Shown piece by piece: positions 1-11,034 of a stretch of DNA of 40,023 nt; the first letter of the stretch is position 1; each line of letters starts with the position of its first letter. Made by a program: the position numbers and the translations under genes. The stretch covers positions 1-40,023 of the forward strand of contig JAIPMN010006162.1 of NCBI GenBank assembly GCA_020650975.1, read 5' to 3'. The DNA comes from Apostichopus californicus. Taxonomy: Eukaryota; Echinodermata; Holothuroidea; Aspidochirotida; Stichopodidae. Below the pieces are notes generated by a model that made no database searches, was not told the origin of the DNA, and saw only the letters and a program-made list of their open reading frames with translations.

Positions 1-12
1 TGGCTAATAATA

Positions 13-76
13 TATACGCGTATATATTCCAATTAATACGCGTATAAATTCCAATTAATACGCGGATATATTATGC
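13..76. repeat. Short AT-rich tandem repeat with ACGCGT cores
   Basis: About three imperfect copies of a 21-22 bp unit pair a TACGCGTATA palindrome with the spacer TTCCAATTAA. The third copy has GCGG in place of GCGT. It lies about 200 bases upstream of the tRNA gene. Bases 77-269 hold nothing else that I recognise; the short open frames there lack family similarity. Confidence 0.6.
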
Positions 77-269
77 AGTGTTTGTCCCACATGGCTTGCC
101 ATATACGTGCTTCGAATAGCAGAGTGTCGCAGTGCGCACGGTTTAACTTTTGGTTTACAGTAATACAAAAGCACGCCCCCAATTCAGCGGGAAATTTGAA
201 ATATTGTGATTGCGTCAGCCGCGTTGACCACATGTATATTAACTCTTACACTAATTACTAATCTCTGTA

Positions 270-341
270 AGCAGAGTGGCGCAGCGGTAGCGTGCTGGGC
301 CCATAACCCAGAGGTCCGAGGATCGAAACCTCGCTCTGCTA
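270..341 (+). tRNA. Initiator tRNA-Met (anticodon CAT)
   Basis: This is a 72-nt tRNA that folds fully. The acceptor stem AGCAGAG pairs with CTCTGCT, giving the A1:U72 pair typical of eukaryotic initiators. The anticodon stem CTGGG/CCCAG carries the three consecutive G:C pairs that mark initiators. The anticodon loop is CCCATAA with CAT at 302-304. The T stem CGAGG/CCTCG closes the loop ATCGAAA, with A54 and A60 in place of the elongator TTC loop. Box A (TGGCGCAGCGG, 277-287) and box B (GGATCGAAACC, 320-330) are internal Pol III promoter elements. No intron is present and CCA is not encoded. It delivers the first methionine in cytosolic translation. Apart from the T stem it closely resembles the vertebrate initiator. 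Confidence 0.97.
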
Positions 342-348
342 TGTTAGA

Positions 349-355
349 TTTTTTT
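349..355 (+). terminator. Pol III oligo-T terminator of the tRNA gene
   Basis: A run of seven T begins eight bases after the tRNA 3' end, which is the usual RNA polymerase III stop signal on the sense strand. A second T run follows after CC. Confidence 0.85.
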
Positions 356-2280
356 CCTTTTTATTCTATCGATGAGGTATAATTGAGTGAGTGTCCTATA
401 CATAATATAACATATGTTTAATAAAAAAAAACTGTTGGTTACCGTATGTTGTATATTATGTAGAATTGTGTTGATTTATTTCCAAGCTGTAAATTAATAA
501 CGGTATAATAATTTGTGTATATTGTATAATTTGTATATATAAAAATGTTTTCTAAAATGAAATTATAAAAAAAAACTAAAAGAAAGATGAAGTTGCTTCT
601 TGGTGCACACAGTTATTTTTGTGTGGTGTCTATTAGGTAACGTAACGTTAAACTTGTTTTTATTAATTTCCACAATGTAAATGTTGTATATACCGGTATT
701 TGTTGTATAAATTTGTATATATTGTACTGTTTTGTACAATGAAACTGACATTAAAGGTAACGATAAAATGAAAAACAATGTGTTCTTCTATTTTTTATCC
801 AAAGTTGTAAATAATGCATATAATAATATCTTGTATACTTATATACCTATTTTACGGTAAAAGAATGGTTTTTCTTGTAAATCCATAAAAGGAAGTTTCA
901 TTTCTATTTATTTCCATATTTATAAATATTTTATATTATAATTTTCAAAAAATATAATAAAATTACTGCCATCAAACAGAAGAATTTCCTACTAAAATAT
1001 TTAAGAAGAATATCATTGTTAGAAAGTTATGATGCTAACTCCATACCAGCAAACATGTCACTTTCTCTGGGTAGTATTAGCAGTAACGCTAAATGTGCAC
1101 AGGTTTTCAATGGTGTGGGAGTGGATGGGGGAAAGATTCTTAATTTGCCCGGACTGGTTTAGGTAGCTAATGAACCTTCAAGGGACGGCCAAAGGCAGGT
1201 CGAGAATATTATAAAGGAAGGGTGTGACCATGGGGCGACCTTCCATGTAGGGTGATCTGGCGTCTCCCCGCCCTTCCAACCCCATACCGCCAAAGACAAC
1301 AATTGTAAGCTTAGGTGAAAAGATGGTGCATTTTGAAGCATATTTAGGCTATAAATTAAGTTTATAATTAAGTCTACATGCAAAGTTGTGCCATTGAATT
1401 CTTCTAAATGTAAGTATGACGGTTGAAAACCCCCTGGATTTGTTTTGGAGGGGGTGTCCTGTTCCTAAAGGAGTAGACTAAAGTTCCCTGACTGAATGTA
1501 CCAAATATTCCTCGACTGAACATTTTTCCCACGACTAATGAGGTGGGGGAAATGTGTCCACCCCACTCTCCCAAACCCCATACCGTTTGCGCAGGTCACT
1601 GAAGATCAGTTTACTGTTGTATTAATAATAGGGATATACTATATGGTTTAAATTATTCTTCACATGTTTGTCATCACTATAGACTTAGCAACCACTGTCG
1701 ACAAGTATTCATGGGTTCAAATACCATGTACGTGTGTGTCAGGGTATACAGTGCGCCCTTACTTTGAAGGCAAACTGATATAAGTATACACATCACGTGA
1801 TATCATCACAATTTCTGCCCAGTTTAGGAATTCCATTACATGAAAGGTCTGTGTGACTTTTTGCTCTGATGAGGGGTTGGACCAGTAAAACGTTAACACA
1901 CTGACGTAATTCAGAAGGTGTGTGGTGGGGAAAGAGTGGGCACGGTGTGGAGTGCCAGTAGCCGCGTCCACCACTCGATTTGAATAACATTTATGCTGTT
2001 TCCAGGCTTAGTTAAGGTAATATCCTATAAGAGCACTGACGTGAATTTAAAAACCGATTTCACAGTGATATCATCACAGTATCATCCAATTGCGTGTGGA
2101 TCTGTAAGACTAGTGGTATGAGATCGTCTGCAGAGGGCTTGCAACAAGGGAAAAGTGACTGTGTGGGGGGGGGGGGGGGAGGGGGAAGGGGCGGGGAAGA
2201 AGAAGGATGGCATGGGTAACAACTTTTTGATACCAAACTTAAAGAAGGCTATAAGTTAATCGAATTCTCTGTTTCTTTTT
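356..2280. other. Non-coding stretch, no gene seen
   Basis: AT-rich from 356 to about 1020, then mixed composition. Open frames are short (up to 74 residues), lack recognisable domains and often lack an ATG. A G15 tract at 2165-2179 sits in a purine-rich patch (2165-2210). The motif AACCCCATACCG occurs near 1277 and, as AACCCCATACCGTTTG, near 1574; it may mark two decayed pieces of one repeat. Confidence 0.6.
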
Positions 2281-2302
2281 TTTCGAAATTTGAACAAACA
2301 GT

Positions 2303-2366
2303 CAATTGTCATTGTTTCATCAACACTGCTTTTTACGTCGAAAGTTTGATGAAACAATGACAATTG
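2303..2366. repeat. Perfect 21-bp inverted repeat (hairpin)
   Basis: The left arm (2303-2323) begins CAATTGTCATTG and the right arm (2346-2366) is its exact reverse complement, 21 of 21 bases. The loop is 22 nt (2324-2345). As RNA this would form a perfect 64-nt hairpin. The arm and loop size fits a miRNA-like precursor or the centre of a small palindromic mobile element. It sits in an AT-rich block with unusually many TCGA motifs. No expression evidence is available. Confidence 0.85.
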
Positions 2367-2933
2367 TTTTTAATGAATTTGTAGAATTTCCTAATAAACA
2401 GGCAAATTTAAATAACAATAAAAAATAGTAATGAAAAAAAGTACATATTTTAGGATAAACAGTCGAAATTTCGAGATTAAAATGATCCAGCCAATATCGA
2501 AACACAACCTCGACATTTTAGAAAAAGTTGATATTATTAGATCAGCTAGTCGAACGTTGGGAATATTTTGGGGATATGAAGTCGAAATTTTGCTGTAAAA
2601 ACGTTAATTTTCGATTGTTAAAGATCGTACTTTTAAGAAACGTTTTAGGAAAGATGAAAATTTCGAGTTATTTCTCGACCGAAAATTCGACTTTTTTAAA
2701 CCGAAAAAGAAAAGAAGTTAATTTAAAGAAGTTCAGATCATTGTCAAGGAAACGAAACAGTCAAAATTGATGTTATAAAGTTGAATTCCAAGGAATAGTG
2801 CGAAATGTCGATGTAAAGTCAAACTTTCCAAATGATGGTAAAAGTTTTTGCTAAGTAAAACCATAGTCGAACATTCCGTACAGAGATTCAACAATTCGTG
2901 ACGGAGTGATTCTCGTTATGGACATTCCAACAT

Positions 2934-2943
2934 TATAAAAGGG
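2934..2943 (+). promoter_or_regulatory. TATA-box-like sequence
   Basis: TATAAAAGGG matches the strong TATA consensus and lies in a CpG-retaining block. No recognisable reading frame follows within a few hundred bases, so it could be chance, a non-coding RNA promoter, or a distal promoter of the downstream cyclase gene. Confidence 0.25.
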
Positions 2944-3399
2944 TACAATCGGAATTCGTTCAACGTTAGACGCAAATAGATTTCATCTAATTAATGTTTT
3001 CACAATCTGCGACACTATTTCTTAAGCTGTTTGTTTGAAATCAAACATTGCAATCCTTCCTATGAAAATCTTCCGTCGTTCATTTATACTTACCCACAAA
3101 AGATGTAGGCGGTGGATGGGTAAGTCAAATTGGCGAAGAAAGCGTCAACTAGTTTGACCTCGATGTGACCTGACTATGACTACTGCGATTCTAAGAATAG
3201 AACTAGCGCTCCCTAAACTGTGCTACTGCTGCAGCTTTGTAATGCATGTATATAGCTATGCACATATAACGTCGTATTGTATGATGTGTGTGTGTGCAAA
3301 AGTATGCTCGAGTCGAGGACGGTAGCTAATCGTCGTTTAGTGGTACCGTATGGGTTGACCAGGCGGAACGTTACAAACCGAGGGTGACTTCAGTAATAA

Positions 3400-3546
3400 T
3401 TATGTCCGCACCAGCATACCCTTAACTGAAATCACCTATCGACTTCAGTTCTGTTAGACACGGCGAATGGTCTGAAGTCCAATGGCGGCTGTTGCTTTTC
3501 CACTCCGACGTTTGACTATAGGCTAACTTAGACTGAAAACGTAAGT
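3400..3546 (+). promoter_or_regulatory. Possible promoter and untranslated first exon
   Basis: The sequence here has more C+G and CpG than its surroundings. It contains CCAATGGCGGC (3479-3489), a CCAAT box overlapping a YY1-like ATGGCGGC motif of the kind often found at animal transcription starts. Fifty bases later a consensus splice donor GTAAGT lies at 3541-3546. The ATG at 3482 opens only a 14-codon frame. This would fit an untranslated first exon ending at 3540, spliced to the acceptor at 14558-14559 of the ADCY9-like exon. The link is inference; the donor and motifs are seen directly. Confidence 0.25.
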
Positions 3547-3592
3547 TGTTGCTGTTGATAACTTATCTTGAGGCGAAGACTAAGTTTGTATT

Positions 3593-3618
3593 AGCCTAGG
3601 CCTAGTTAGGCCTAGGCT
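3593..3618. repeat. Palindrome AGCCTAGGCCTA-GT-TAGGCCTAGGCT
   Basis: Two exact 12-base inverted arms flank a 2-base centre. It is the densest point of a cluster of TAGGCCTA-like motifs spread over about 3590-3900 (for example near 3735, 3855 and 3880). Confidence 0.85.
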
Positions 3619-3899
3619 GAGCCATAGTTAATTAGCAACGGGTACTGTACCTTATTCAATGCAGGGTAGCATAGGCTTATGTAGGAATAGCCCTAGGTGT
3701 TCTACTTTTATAGTTGTTACTAGTTAGACCTAGCCTAGACTATTTTGCATCAACTGTCTGTCTTAAAAATAAATTGTAAGAAGCCTTGACGACGTTAGTT
3801 TTAACTTACCTGAGTGTTGAATAATATTTAGATTAATGCTGGTGGGTCACGCATAGGCTAGGCCTAACTTTTTAGGCGAGGGCCTAATCATAAGCAGGG

Positions 3900-6257
3900 A
3901 ATAAATTATTGCTCGATTTTTTTTAAAGCAGTTTTTAAGTGACTTAACGTTCCCATACAAAATACTATGGTTGGTGTATACATAGCAGTTTGACCACTTT
4001 GCATAGCATTTAGTGATGCAATACCAGATACATTATACCCTGATAATGTTCGGGCCAGGTTATATAACAACATTTGAAACTGGTTAGGAACGTAACGAAA
4101 CCTGGCAATGAAGTTCGGTTTGTTGGTGTAAAACTGTACATGACAGCAATTGTGAATGGATACTTGTTAGTAAAAGTATGTAATATAAAATCATCACGTT
4201 TACTTTGATAGATAATAAAAATATGGTATTGTGGTGTATGATAACTTTACATGTCCTTTCACACCACATATATTGTGGTATGTTAATTGTTATGTATCTG
4301 CTCTGATAGATAACTGTAGCATAGGTGTCTGAAATGCAAAGTGTAAACGCTGTTTTTAATTCAATTTTGATTGATTTTCCACAAAAACCAGCTAAACTTT
4401 GAACAGTGCAAGGAGGAACTATGCTGAGGCACTTTCACTATTTTTTCATCAGTTTACTACAATGATACTGTAAAATTTAATGCATGCATAAAGTTACGGA
4501 AATTTCCCTGCTTCAACTGATATTTTACTAAAGACCAATTGGACAAACTACCCTTAGTAACAGGATTTAACTTCAGAGCAAAATCAAAGATATCAAATGT
4601 TACCGTTATTGCTTAATGGCTGTACAGAGTAAGTTGCTGCCTTCATTTGTCAGGGTAGGATAGATGTCTTTGTGGTTTTGTCTTCAGTAATGTGAGAACA
4701 ATTGAAACAAATGCAATCAGTAAGGTTTGGTTCATTTATCCTTATTGCAATGCTAGTTTCTACAAAATTTGCAGTTATGACAAACATTGCATCTGTAGAC
4801 AAGGAAACATATGGCTCACTTAATCTGCATGTTACCTTTAGGTGCAGAAGATATAGTTTGCTTAAATGATGAAAATTTACTGTAGGTTGGCTTAAATATA
4901 TAGGTACCTACTCTTGAAGCAAAAATGGAAAACCATATTGTCTTTACAATCTCCTGAAATCGTTGTTCATAAATACCCAAACCAACATGCAAGGGATTGT
5001 TAAATTATGGTGTGAATGTAGTAGTAGCACCTGGTGTCTTAATTGTGTCCATGGTATTCCCTCTGTTTTTACAGTATTGTTTTTACAGTATTGTTTTTAC
5101 AGTGTGCTTAAATTTTGACTGGTTTGAATTTATTAAAATATGCCCATCTATTGAAGCCTCATACGTACATGTTGTTTTTAAAATTGAATGAATTTCATAA
5201 CTGAATTAACTAATTTGGACCATCTAGTGTAGGCCTGCTAAATTCTGTACACTTTGGAATACATAGTGATACTAATACAGTACCAGTAGCTTAGGCCTTG
5301 ATAAATATTATAACAAGGGAAATGCCAACACTTACCAATCAGGATAATATTTCTATGAGTAACCTACTAATAACTACAGAACTTACAAGGTTGTATGTCA
5401 GCAGCTTATTGAGTTTTGTCTGCACTTGTTTTCCTAAACTACCAAGTATTACTGAAAATCAGCCAATTAATCAGACAGAGATGCTCATTGAGAGTTTTTC
5501 ACCAAGTGAAGTTCAGTGAGTAAGTAATTTATTCAATCCTCAACCATTTTTGGTCGTCTGGACATTTGTTGTAGTAGCATAGAAAACACAGTTAAAAACT
5601 ATATACATGGAAGATTTAAAACTTTGGACTTTTGAAGTCCAGTATTTGAAAGGAATGAATGCTAGTTAATTAACTATATAGAAAATACAGTAGTTGTGAC
5701 CAAATAGTTTATCAAAATCAACTCAAAAAGTTGTTCTTGATGTGATAGTTAGTCTACCTCAGATGACCCAAGCTACAGTACACTATATACTACAGCATGT
5801 ACCAAAAGTACTCTGACTTGGATAAGATGAATATAAGTGTTCAAAGCTAGATTCGTTAACTTGTCATTGGAAGGAGCAATTCCTTGAAATGGGCTTACCT
5901 GTGTAAAAGTGCTAGTATTATTAAGTTGGGGCACTTCACGGAGGATTACCTACTGTGTTGTACCTATGATAGTAACTGAACTTTAATTGGTTGAATGGAT
6001 AGACTGTGGTATCAAGGACTGTATAAATTGTTAATAATGGGACAGTACTGTACACTTCAAGTCATTCTGGGAATTAGTTCAGTAGCTTTTGAAAGGCACA
6101 AGTTGCACATTGCATTTAAACATCACATAAATTGTTCTAAGTTCATTTTCTTCACATATATGTGTTGTTCTTCATTGATATTAGGTAGATCTTTTGGTGA
6201 TATCAAAACTTTCATTTATGTTTATAAACCTTTGTTTGGTTGTAAAGTCATTTCGGT
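3900..6257. other. Non-coding stretch with one 14-bp triplet repeat
   Basis: AT-rich sequence with no gene that I can support. A 14-bp unit TGTTTTTACAGTAT is repeated three times at 5064-5105, the last copy ending GTGT. Open frames at 4997-5191, 5298-5519 and 5995-6291 are short and resemble nothing known. Many CAGTA/TACTG motifs are present. Confidence 0.55.
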
Positions 6258-6259
6258 TT

Positions 6260-7131
6260 TAAAGGGCAATTCCACACAAAAGTGGACATAGGACCAAAAC
6301 ATTTAAATGCATGCAACTGAAACAAATTTGGTATTTCAAATGAATATGTTAAGTCTATATTTTAAGATTTTAGTTCAACCTTTTTTTGGATTGTATTTTG
6401 GTACCAAAAATTAGGATAAAAAAGTAATAAACATTATCATCTCAGAAATGTCATTTATTGTGATAGATAATCGTAATCATAATCAGGCAGCTTTTTTATG
6501 ATCACGAATGTGGGAGAAGCCTGCAAGAACTTTCACTTCGGGTGGCTTCCAATTCAACATTCTAGCTCAAATTTGGAATCTTTTCAATTTAGAAAGTCAT
6601 TTCAGATGGGAAAACCATAGGAAGCTGTTAGGATGAAAAACCCACCGTACTATGACCCGACTGGGGTTTGAACCTTAAACCTCCTGATTACTAAGCTTCA
6701 TTGCTTCAAATGCCAGCGCCGTAATCTTCTCTTGAAACATGAAAGATATATACAAATAGCATCAATTTCCTGTTATTTGAGAGCTAAGGTCATGAAAACA
6801 TTTGTTTCATTTTGCATGTTTTGTTTCCAGTGATATGTAAAAAATCAGCCTAGATGTCCTTCCGTTAATTAAAAAGATTCTTTATTTTTTTATCACTAAA
6901 ACATGTTGTTTAAGTGTAGTGTTATGAAAGTTTTAATATTTTAGCAAACTTAAGTAGACCAGCAATATGGACTTATTAAAAAGACTTACTCTTTGGTTGT
7001 ATATAAAAAATTGATTAAAATATGTCCTTCTGTTTCTTTATTGGTAACCGAAGGACAGCAATAGAAGGACAAATTTTGTTTGGATCAAATAATATGCCAC
7101 TTTTGTGGTCAAACTTGAAGGAATGGCAACC
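6260..7131. mobile_element. Possible non-autonomous element with imperfect terminal inverted repeats
   Basis: The left end reads AAAGGGCAATTCC then CACAAAAGTGGACATA then ACCAAAAC. The reverse complement of the right end reads GCCATTCC then CACAAAAGTGGCATA then ATCCAAACA. The order and sequence are similar, with small insertions. About 870 bases lie between the ends and include a SINE-like remnant and repeated GTCCTTC motifs. No transposase is present. I could not define a target-site duplication, so boundaries are approximate. Confidence 0.25.
6450..6725 (-). mobile_element. tRNA-derived SINE-like remnant
   Basis: On the minus strand GGTTCAAACCCC (6663-6674 on +) matches a Pol III box B. It is preceded by a degenerate tRNA-like 5' half from about 6720, whose anticodon-arm-like part reads GCTTAGTAATCAGGAGG. 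Downstream on the minus strand there is about 200 nt of unrelated sequence, then a tail of ATTATGATTACGATTATC (near 6465-6485), a simple-repeat tail as in many SINEs. The tRNA part does not fold as a functional tRNA. Confidence 0.4.
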
Positions 7132-8640
7132 ATTGCATGTATAGAGAGTGATTGCTAAGTGCATTGTTTGATGCTTCTTTGAGTGTAATTATTATGCTAA
7201 TGAACCTCTTTATTATCATGAACTAGACCTCCAGCGTTGTGAAGTGTGCTAATGCTGTAACAATATAAGCCTTTTATTGATATATCCCAGATTAAGTTTC
7301 CAAAATCAATACTCCACTTCCCATTTAACTGTAGTAACACTGAATCACAGCACAGTATACTGTGTACAAGCACTAGAAACATTAAATCTGAAGACTGCTT
7401 AGGAACCAGGTACTAGCAAGAGGGTTTGTTAAACAAACTCCAGAAGAAACGTTTACTTCCAGGGAACAGTCCAGCTACTGGGAAGGGATTTTTATTTTAT
7501 TTTATGGCTAGGTACTCCTGGGATGGGTGGTATGTCCTGGGCTGGGATAGCTTCCCAGTAAAGTCATCTCCCCCTCCCCACCTCCTCTGGCTGACACTAG
7601 TTTTACCTTTGTCTATTCTTTGTTTATGCTTCCAGGCTGACAAATGATTTGCTTGTCTTATTTACTCCTACTCTGTCATATATGATACTAGTCTACTGTA
7701 CTTGATTATTATTTTGGCTTACTTGCAGGAGCTCTGCTTCCACAGCTCCACCAGGCCCCCCACCCCAACCCCTGTCAGTAGTCTGAAGACAACAACTTTC
7801 TCAGATTGTGTCTTCATCAGATACTTTGTGTGCTGTGCAGTCAAAACTTATTTCTGCTACAAAATGGTTCTGTCACAAACTGAAAAGCTGTTGACTGTAC
7901 AGTACTGTACAGTACTGTATGTATCACTATGTATGCAGTGTATAGATCTGCAGTATATGTATAACCTGGATTCTTGTTCAAATACTGCACTTATTTTAAT
8001 TATTCATTTTTAAATTTGGGGTGGTGGGTTTAATGTCAACTTTTTACATGTACTGTAAGTTAATTTTTTTTTTTAAAAATCATCAAGTAGCTGACATTAT
8101 TTTTTTTTTTGAAATGAAACATGATCCTTCAATATAATGAGTTTATACTAGCTCTATATATTCTTTGATTTTACATTTCATTGTACTTTGCAGGCTTTCT
8201 TGCTGTATCATTAATGTAAAAGCACATTGCTTTTGCATTTTATATTGAGTAAACCTTTTGTCCTTTTGTTACCATCCTTCTAAATTATTACCAATTATTA
8301 ACTGACTAAAATAATTATATTTATGCAAACGAAATGGGTATTTTCAAATGGAAAGTAGTATAGTGACAGCTTAAACTCAAAGGATTGCATTAATTAAATT
8401 TTAAACAAAATAACCTAATTAACTTCACAGAGTTTATGTAAAACCACATTTAAGATGAAAACCCTTCTCCGTTTTAACTCCTTCCATTATCGAGCTCATA
8501 AATATTCATATTTAGAAAAATGAATGGTATTCATACATACAAAGATGTTGCAATGGAAACTTGTATTCATAGTAGCACAATAGTGGCTTTTGTTTGATGG
8601 AATTAAGAAAAATGTTTGTGATACACATATTTGAAATGTT
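7132..8640. other. Non-coding stretch, no gene seen
   Basis: Short chance frames only, for example 7702-8013, which has no known domain. The most notable signal is a run of overlapping GTACAGTACTGTACAGTACTG palindromes at about 7893-7920. Confidence 0.5.
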
Positions 8641-8647
8641 GTATCAT

Positions 8648-8735
8648 TTACTTCTTTCCTCGCTTACCTGTCTCCCCACAACCTTAGCACCCTCATTCTA
8701 CCGTGCCTAGTATGTCCTGGTAACCTGTTAAATTA
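8648..8735 (+). repeat. Dispersed repeat family copy A (CTTACCTGTCTCC family)
   Basis: It starts TTTACTTC, followed by CCTCGCTTACCTGTCTCC and CCACAACCTTAGCAC, and ends with TATGTCCTGGTAACCTG. The same blocks in the same order recur near 13.5, 13.8, 17.5 and 22.2 kb, and in reverse near 38.7 kb. The family is unnamed to me. No coding sequence and no Pol III boxes are evident. Confidence 0.7.
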
Positions 8736-10973
8736 GTCAAATGCGCCAATCAAATAACTCTGTTTTGTTTACGACCGTTAGGCATAGGACGACTTTTCAC
8801 TTTCGTGGCTAGCCTGTGTTAGGTTGCTTCTCTTGAATATTATCTTTCTTTTGGTCTTATCGATGTAGCTTGAGAAATTGTGTCATTTCTCTCCATTGCA
8901 ATGAATAAACAGGTGTTTTCAGATGCTTCCTACATGGAATTGGGTCAAAAAAGTGGACGGTACGAGTATATATTGGTTACATGTGTGTAATTAACATGTT
9001 GATATGGGCAGTCCGCGGTTGCAGTGATTTTACGGTAAATCGTTCGCGCCATAAGGGCAACAGAAAATAAATTTCTTTCTTTTGATTTGGACAGCTATTC
9101 TCAATTAAACCCACCTGGTCAAGAGTGCATTTAGAATAAGAAACATTGAATCTGCTTCGGAAGTTTGTTTTCGTAAATTCATCAGCAATCACGTATTGAG
9201 ACTTTAAGGTGGAATTTCCCTTTAGTGATTTACAGGTCTTACAGGGATGACTTTAATTTAGGCAGAATTGTTCATCTTGGTATTCCATTATTTAAGATTC
9301 TACATATATGCACTCACATCTACCTTTAGAACCTACAACAGTTGGTAACAGTTTGGCATTGTACCTTGCACTGACCTACACTACTTCAGGGTCAACATCA
9401 ACTTCCTCTCTCTGTTTAAAATCTACTGGTCATTCTGAAAGGCTAACATCTTAAATTCCAGTGTGATTGCAATCCACTGGAATATTCTTCGTTTTAAACT
9501 AAAAACCCAAAGCAGTAAATGTTTGCATATTCATTGCATCTCACCAAGCTCGGATTATGTGTATGGAGGACCTAAGGCTAACTGGAAGGAAGGGTCTCAA
9601 TTTATACCACATATATTTCATAATCTACGATAGCACATATACATTAATCACACTAACTTGGAAAAATATGTACAAATATTTAGTCCCCTTTGAAAGAAGA
9701 ACATTTTGGGTATTTCTATATCAGATTTGTAAAAAGTTCAGTTTAGATAGATTCTGTACCGTATGTATACACCAGAAATGCAATATACCTTGAAACACCA
9801 CCAATCCCATCTGCATTGAACATTTGCAAACAAGTGATTGGCCAATTCTTCCCCCTCTCCTTTTCTGCCCTCTCCATACCCCCATCTTTCACTCCCTCAT
9901 CTATTCTCTTATTCTCTTTAGATCCATTGACCTTTCCCAAGACCTTTTTTTGGGGGGGAAATAAATTATATTATGCAATGGCAAAATGGAATTGTTCAGA
10001 TTATTGTGCAACAACTACTCTTTTCCCAAAATCCACTGCCTTAGCACGGTTTACTGAATGGAATAGGATGCTGAGAGCCTGTAAGCCCTATTTAACCAAG
10101 ATTTTACAAAATTTGAGTGCCACATTTTATTCCTCATGTTAATTCATAATTTGATAGCTCAGTAAAATTGTGTGGTTGAAGGGTTAGTCACAATATCTTA
10201 TACTGTTCAAGCATCAACATGACTTAAAGAAATAATTTTAATATATTACAATTTATACCTGTACACTACTGTATGCAAGGATTGGTTGTGACAAATCCCT
10301 TCAGTGCACACACATATATTTCAGCAGTTCATATACACAGAAATTCAAGTTGGCATGTCATTATAGATTATACATGGTTTGATATTAAAGGCTCTTGGGA
10401 AGTGTTCTATTGGGTGATAACACTACTATATTAGGTATACACATTAAGACTGTAGGTGACTAGTCAAAACTAGGTCTGTTTATGGAAGGAGTGGCTTTTC
10501 CCTTCAAGTACGTTTTGTTTTAAAACATTGTTCAGTCATACAAGGTCTTCCTCCTAAGTCTTTTGCAATTCATTGCACATGTTGTTTATTTTTGTGTACA
10601 TTTAAATATAGTTCAATAGTTTTTGCTAGTGGATTGGATTGTGCTTTTTCATCTGTTAATACTATTTATAATCAATGTTGGTAAATTTTTCCACATGTAA
10701 TCTTCAGCCAGAAGATGTCGTAACCTTGGTAACAAAGCACCATGTTCCATTTCACTTACATGTCACTTACAGTACTGTATACACATTTTATTGATTTACA
10801 AATGCAAGCAGAATCTTTTAAATATTTGTTATTTAAGTTTGAATTCTAAAGTGTAAAACAATAGGATTGTTTTCTTATTTTTACCCCTTATAATCTTATA
10901 TTTAGTTTACACTAGTTCGCTAACAATACAAAAGTTAAACATGAAAGTTTAAGTTCCTATACTTTGCTTCATT
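8736..10973. other. Non-coding stretch, no gene seen
   Basis: Mixed AT-rich DNA. A somewhat CpG-richer patch at 8750-8880 includes a CCAAT motif. Frames at 9557-9793 and 9816-10142 have no family similarity. A G-rich patch lies at 9951-9958. Confidence 0.5.
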
Positions 10974-11034
10974 AGGTAACACCTATGGTATTGGTGTACA
11001 ATATGATCTTTATTTGGTATCTCTTCCATACAGT

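Noticed and set aside
6655-6720. Functional tRNA gene on the minus strand
   Set aside because: Box B is good but the acceptor, D and anticodon stems do not pair. A SINE relic fits better.
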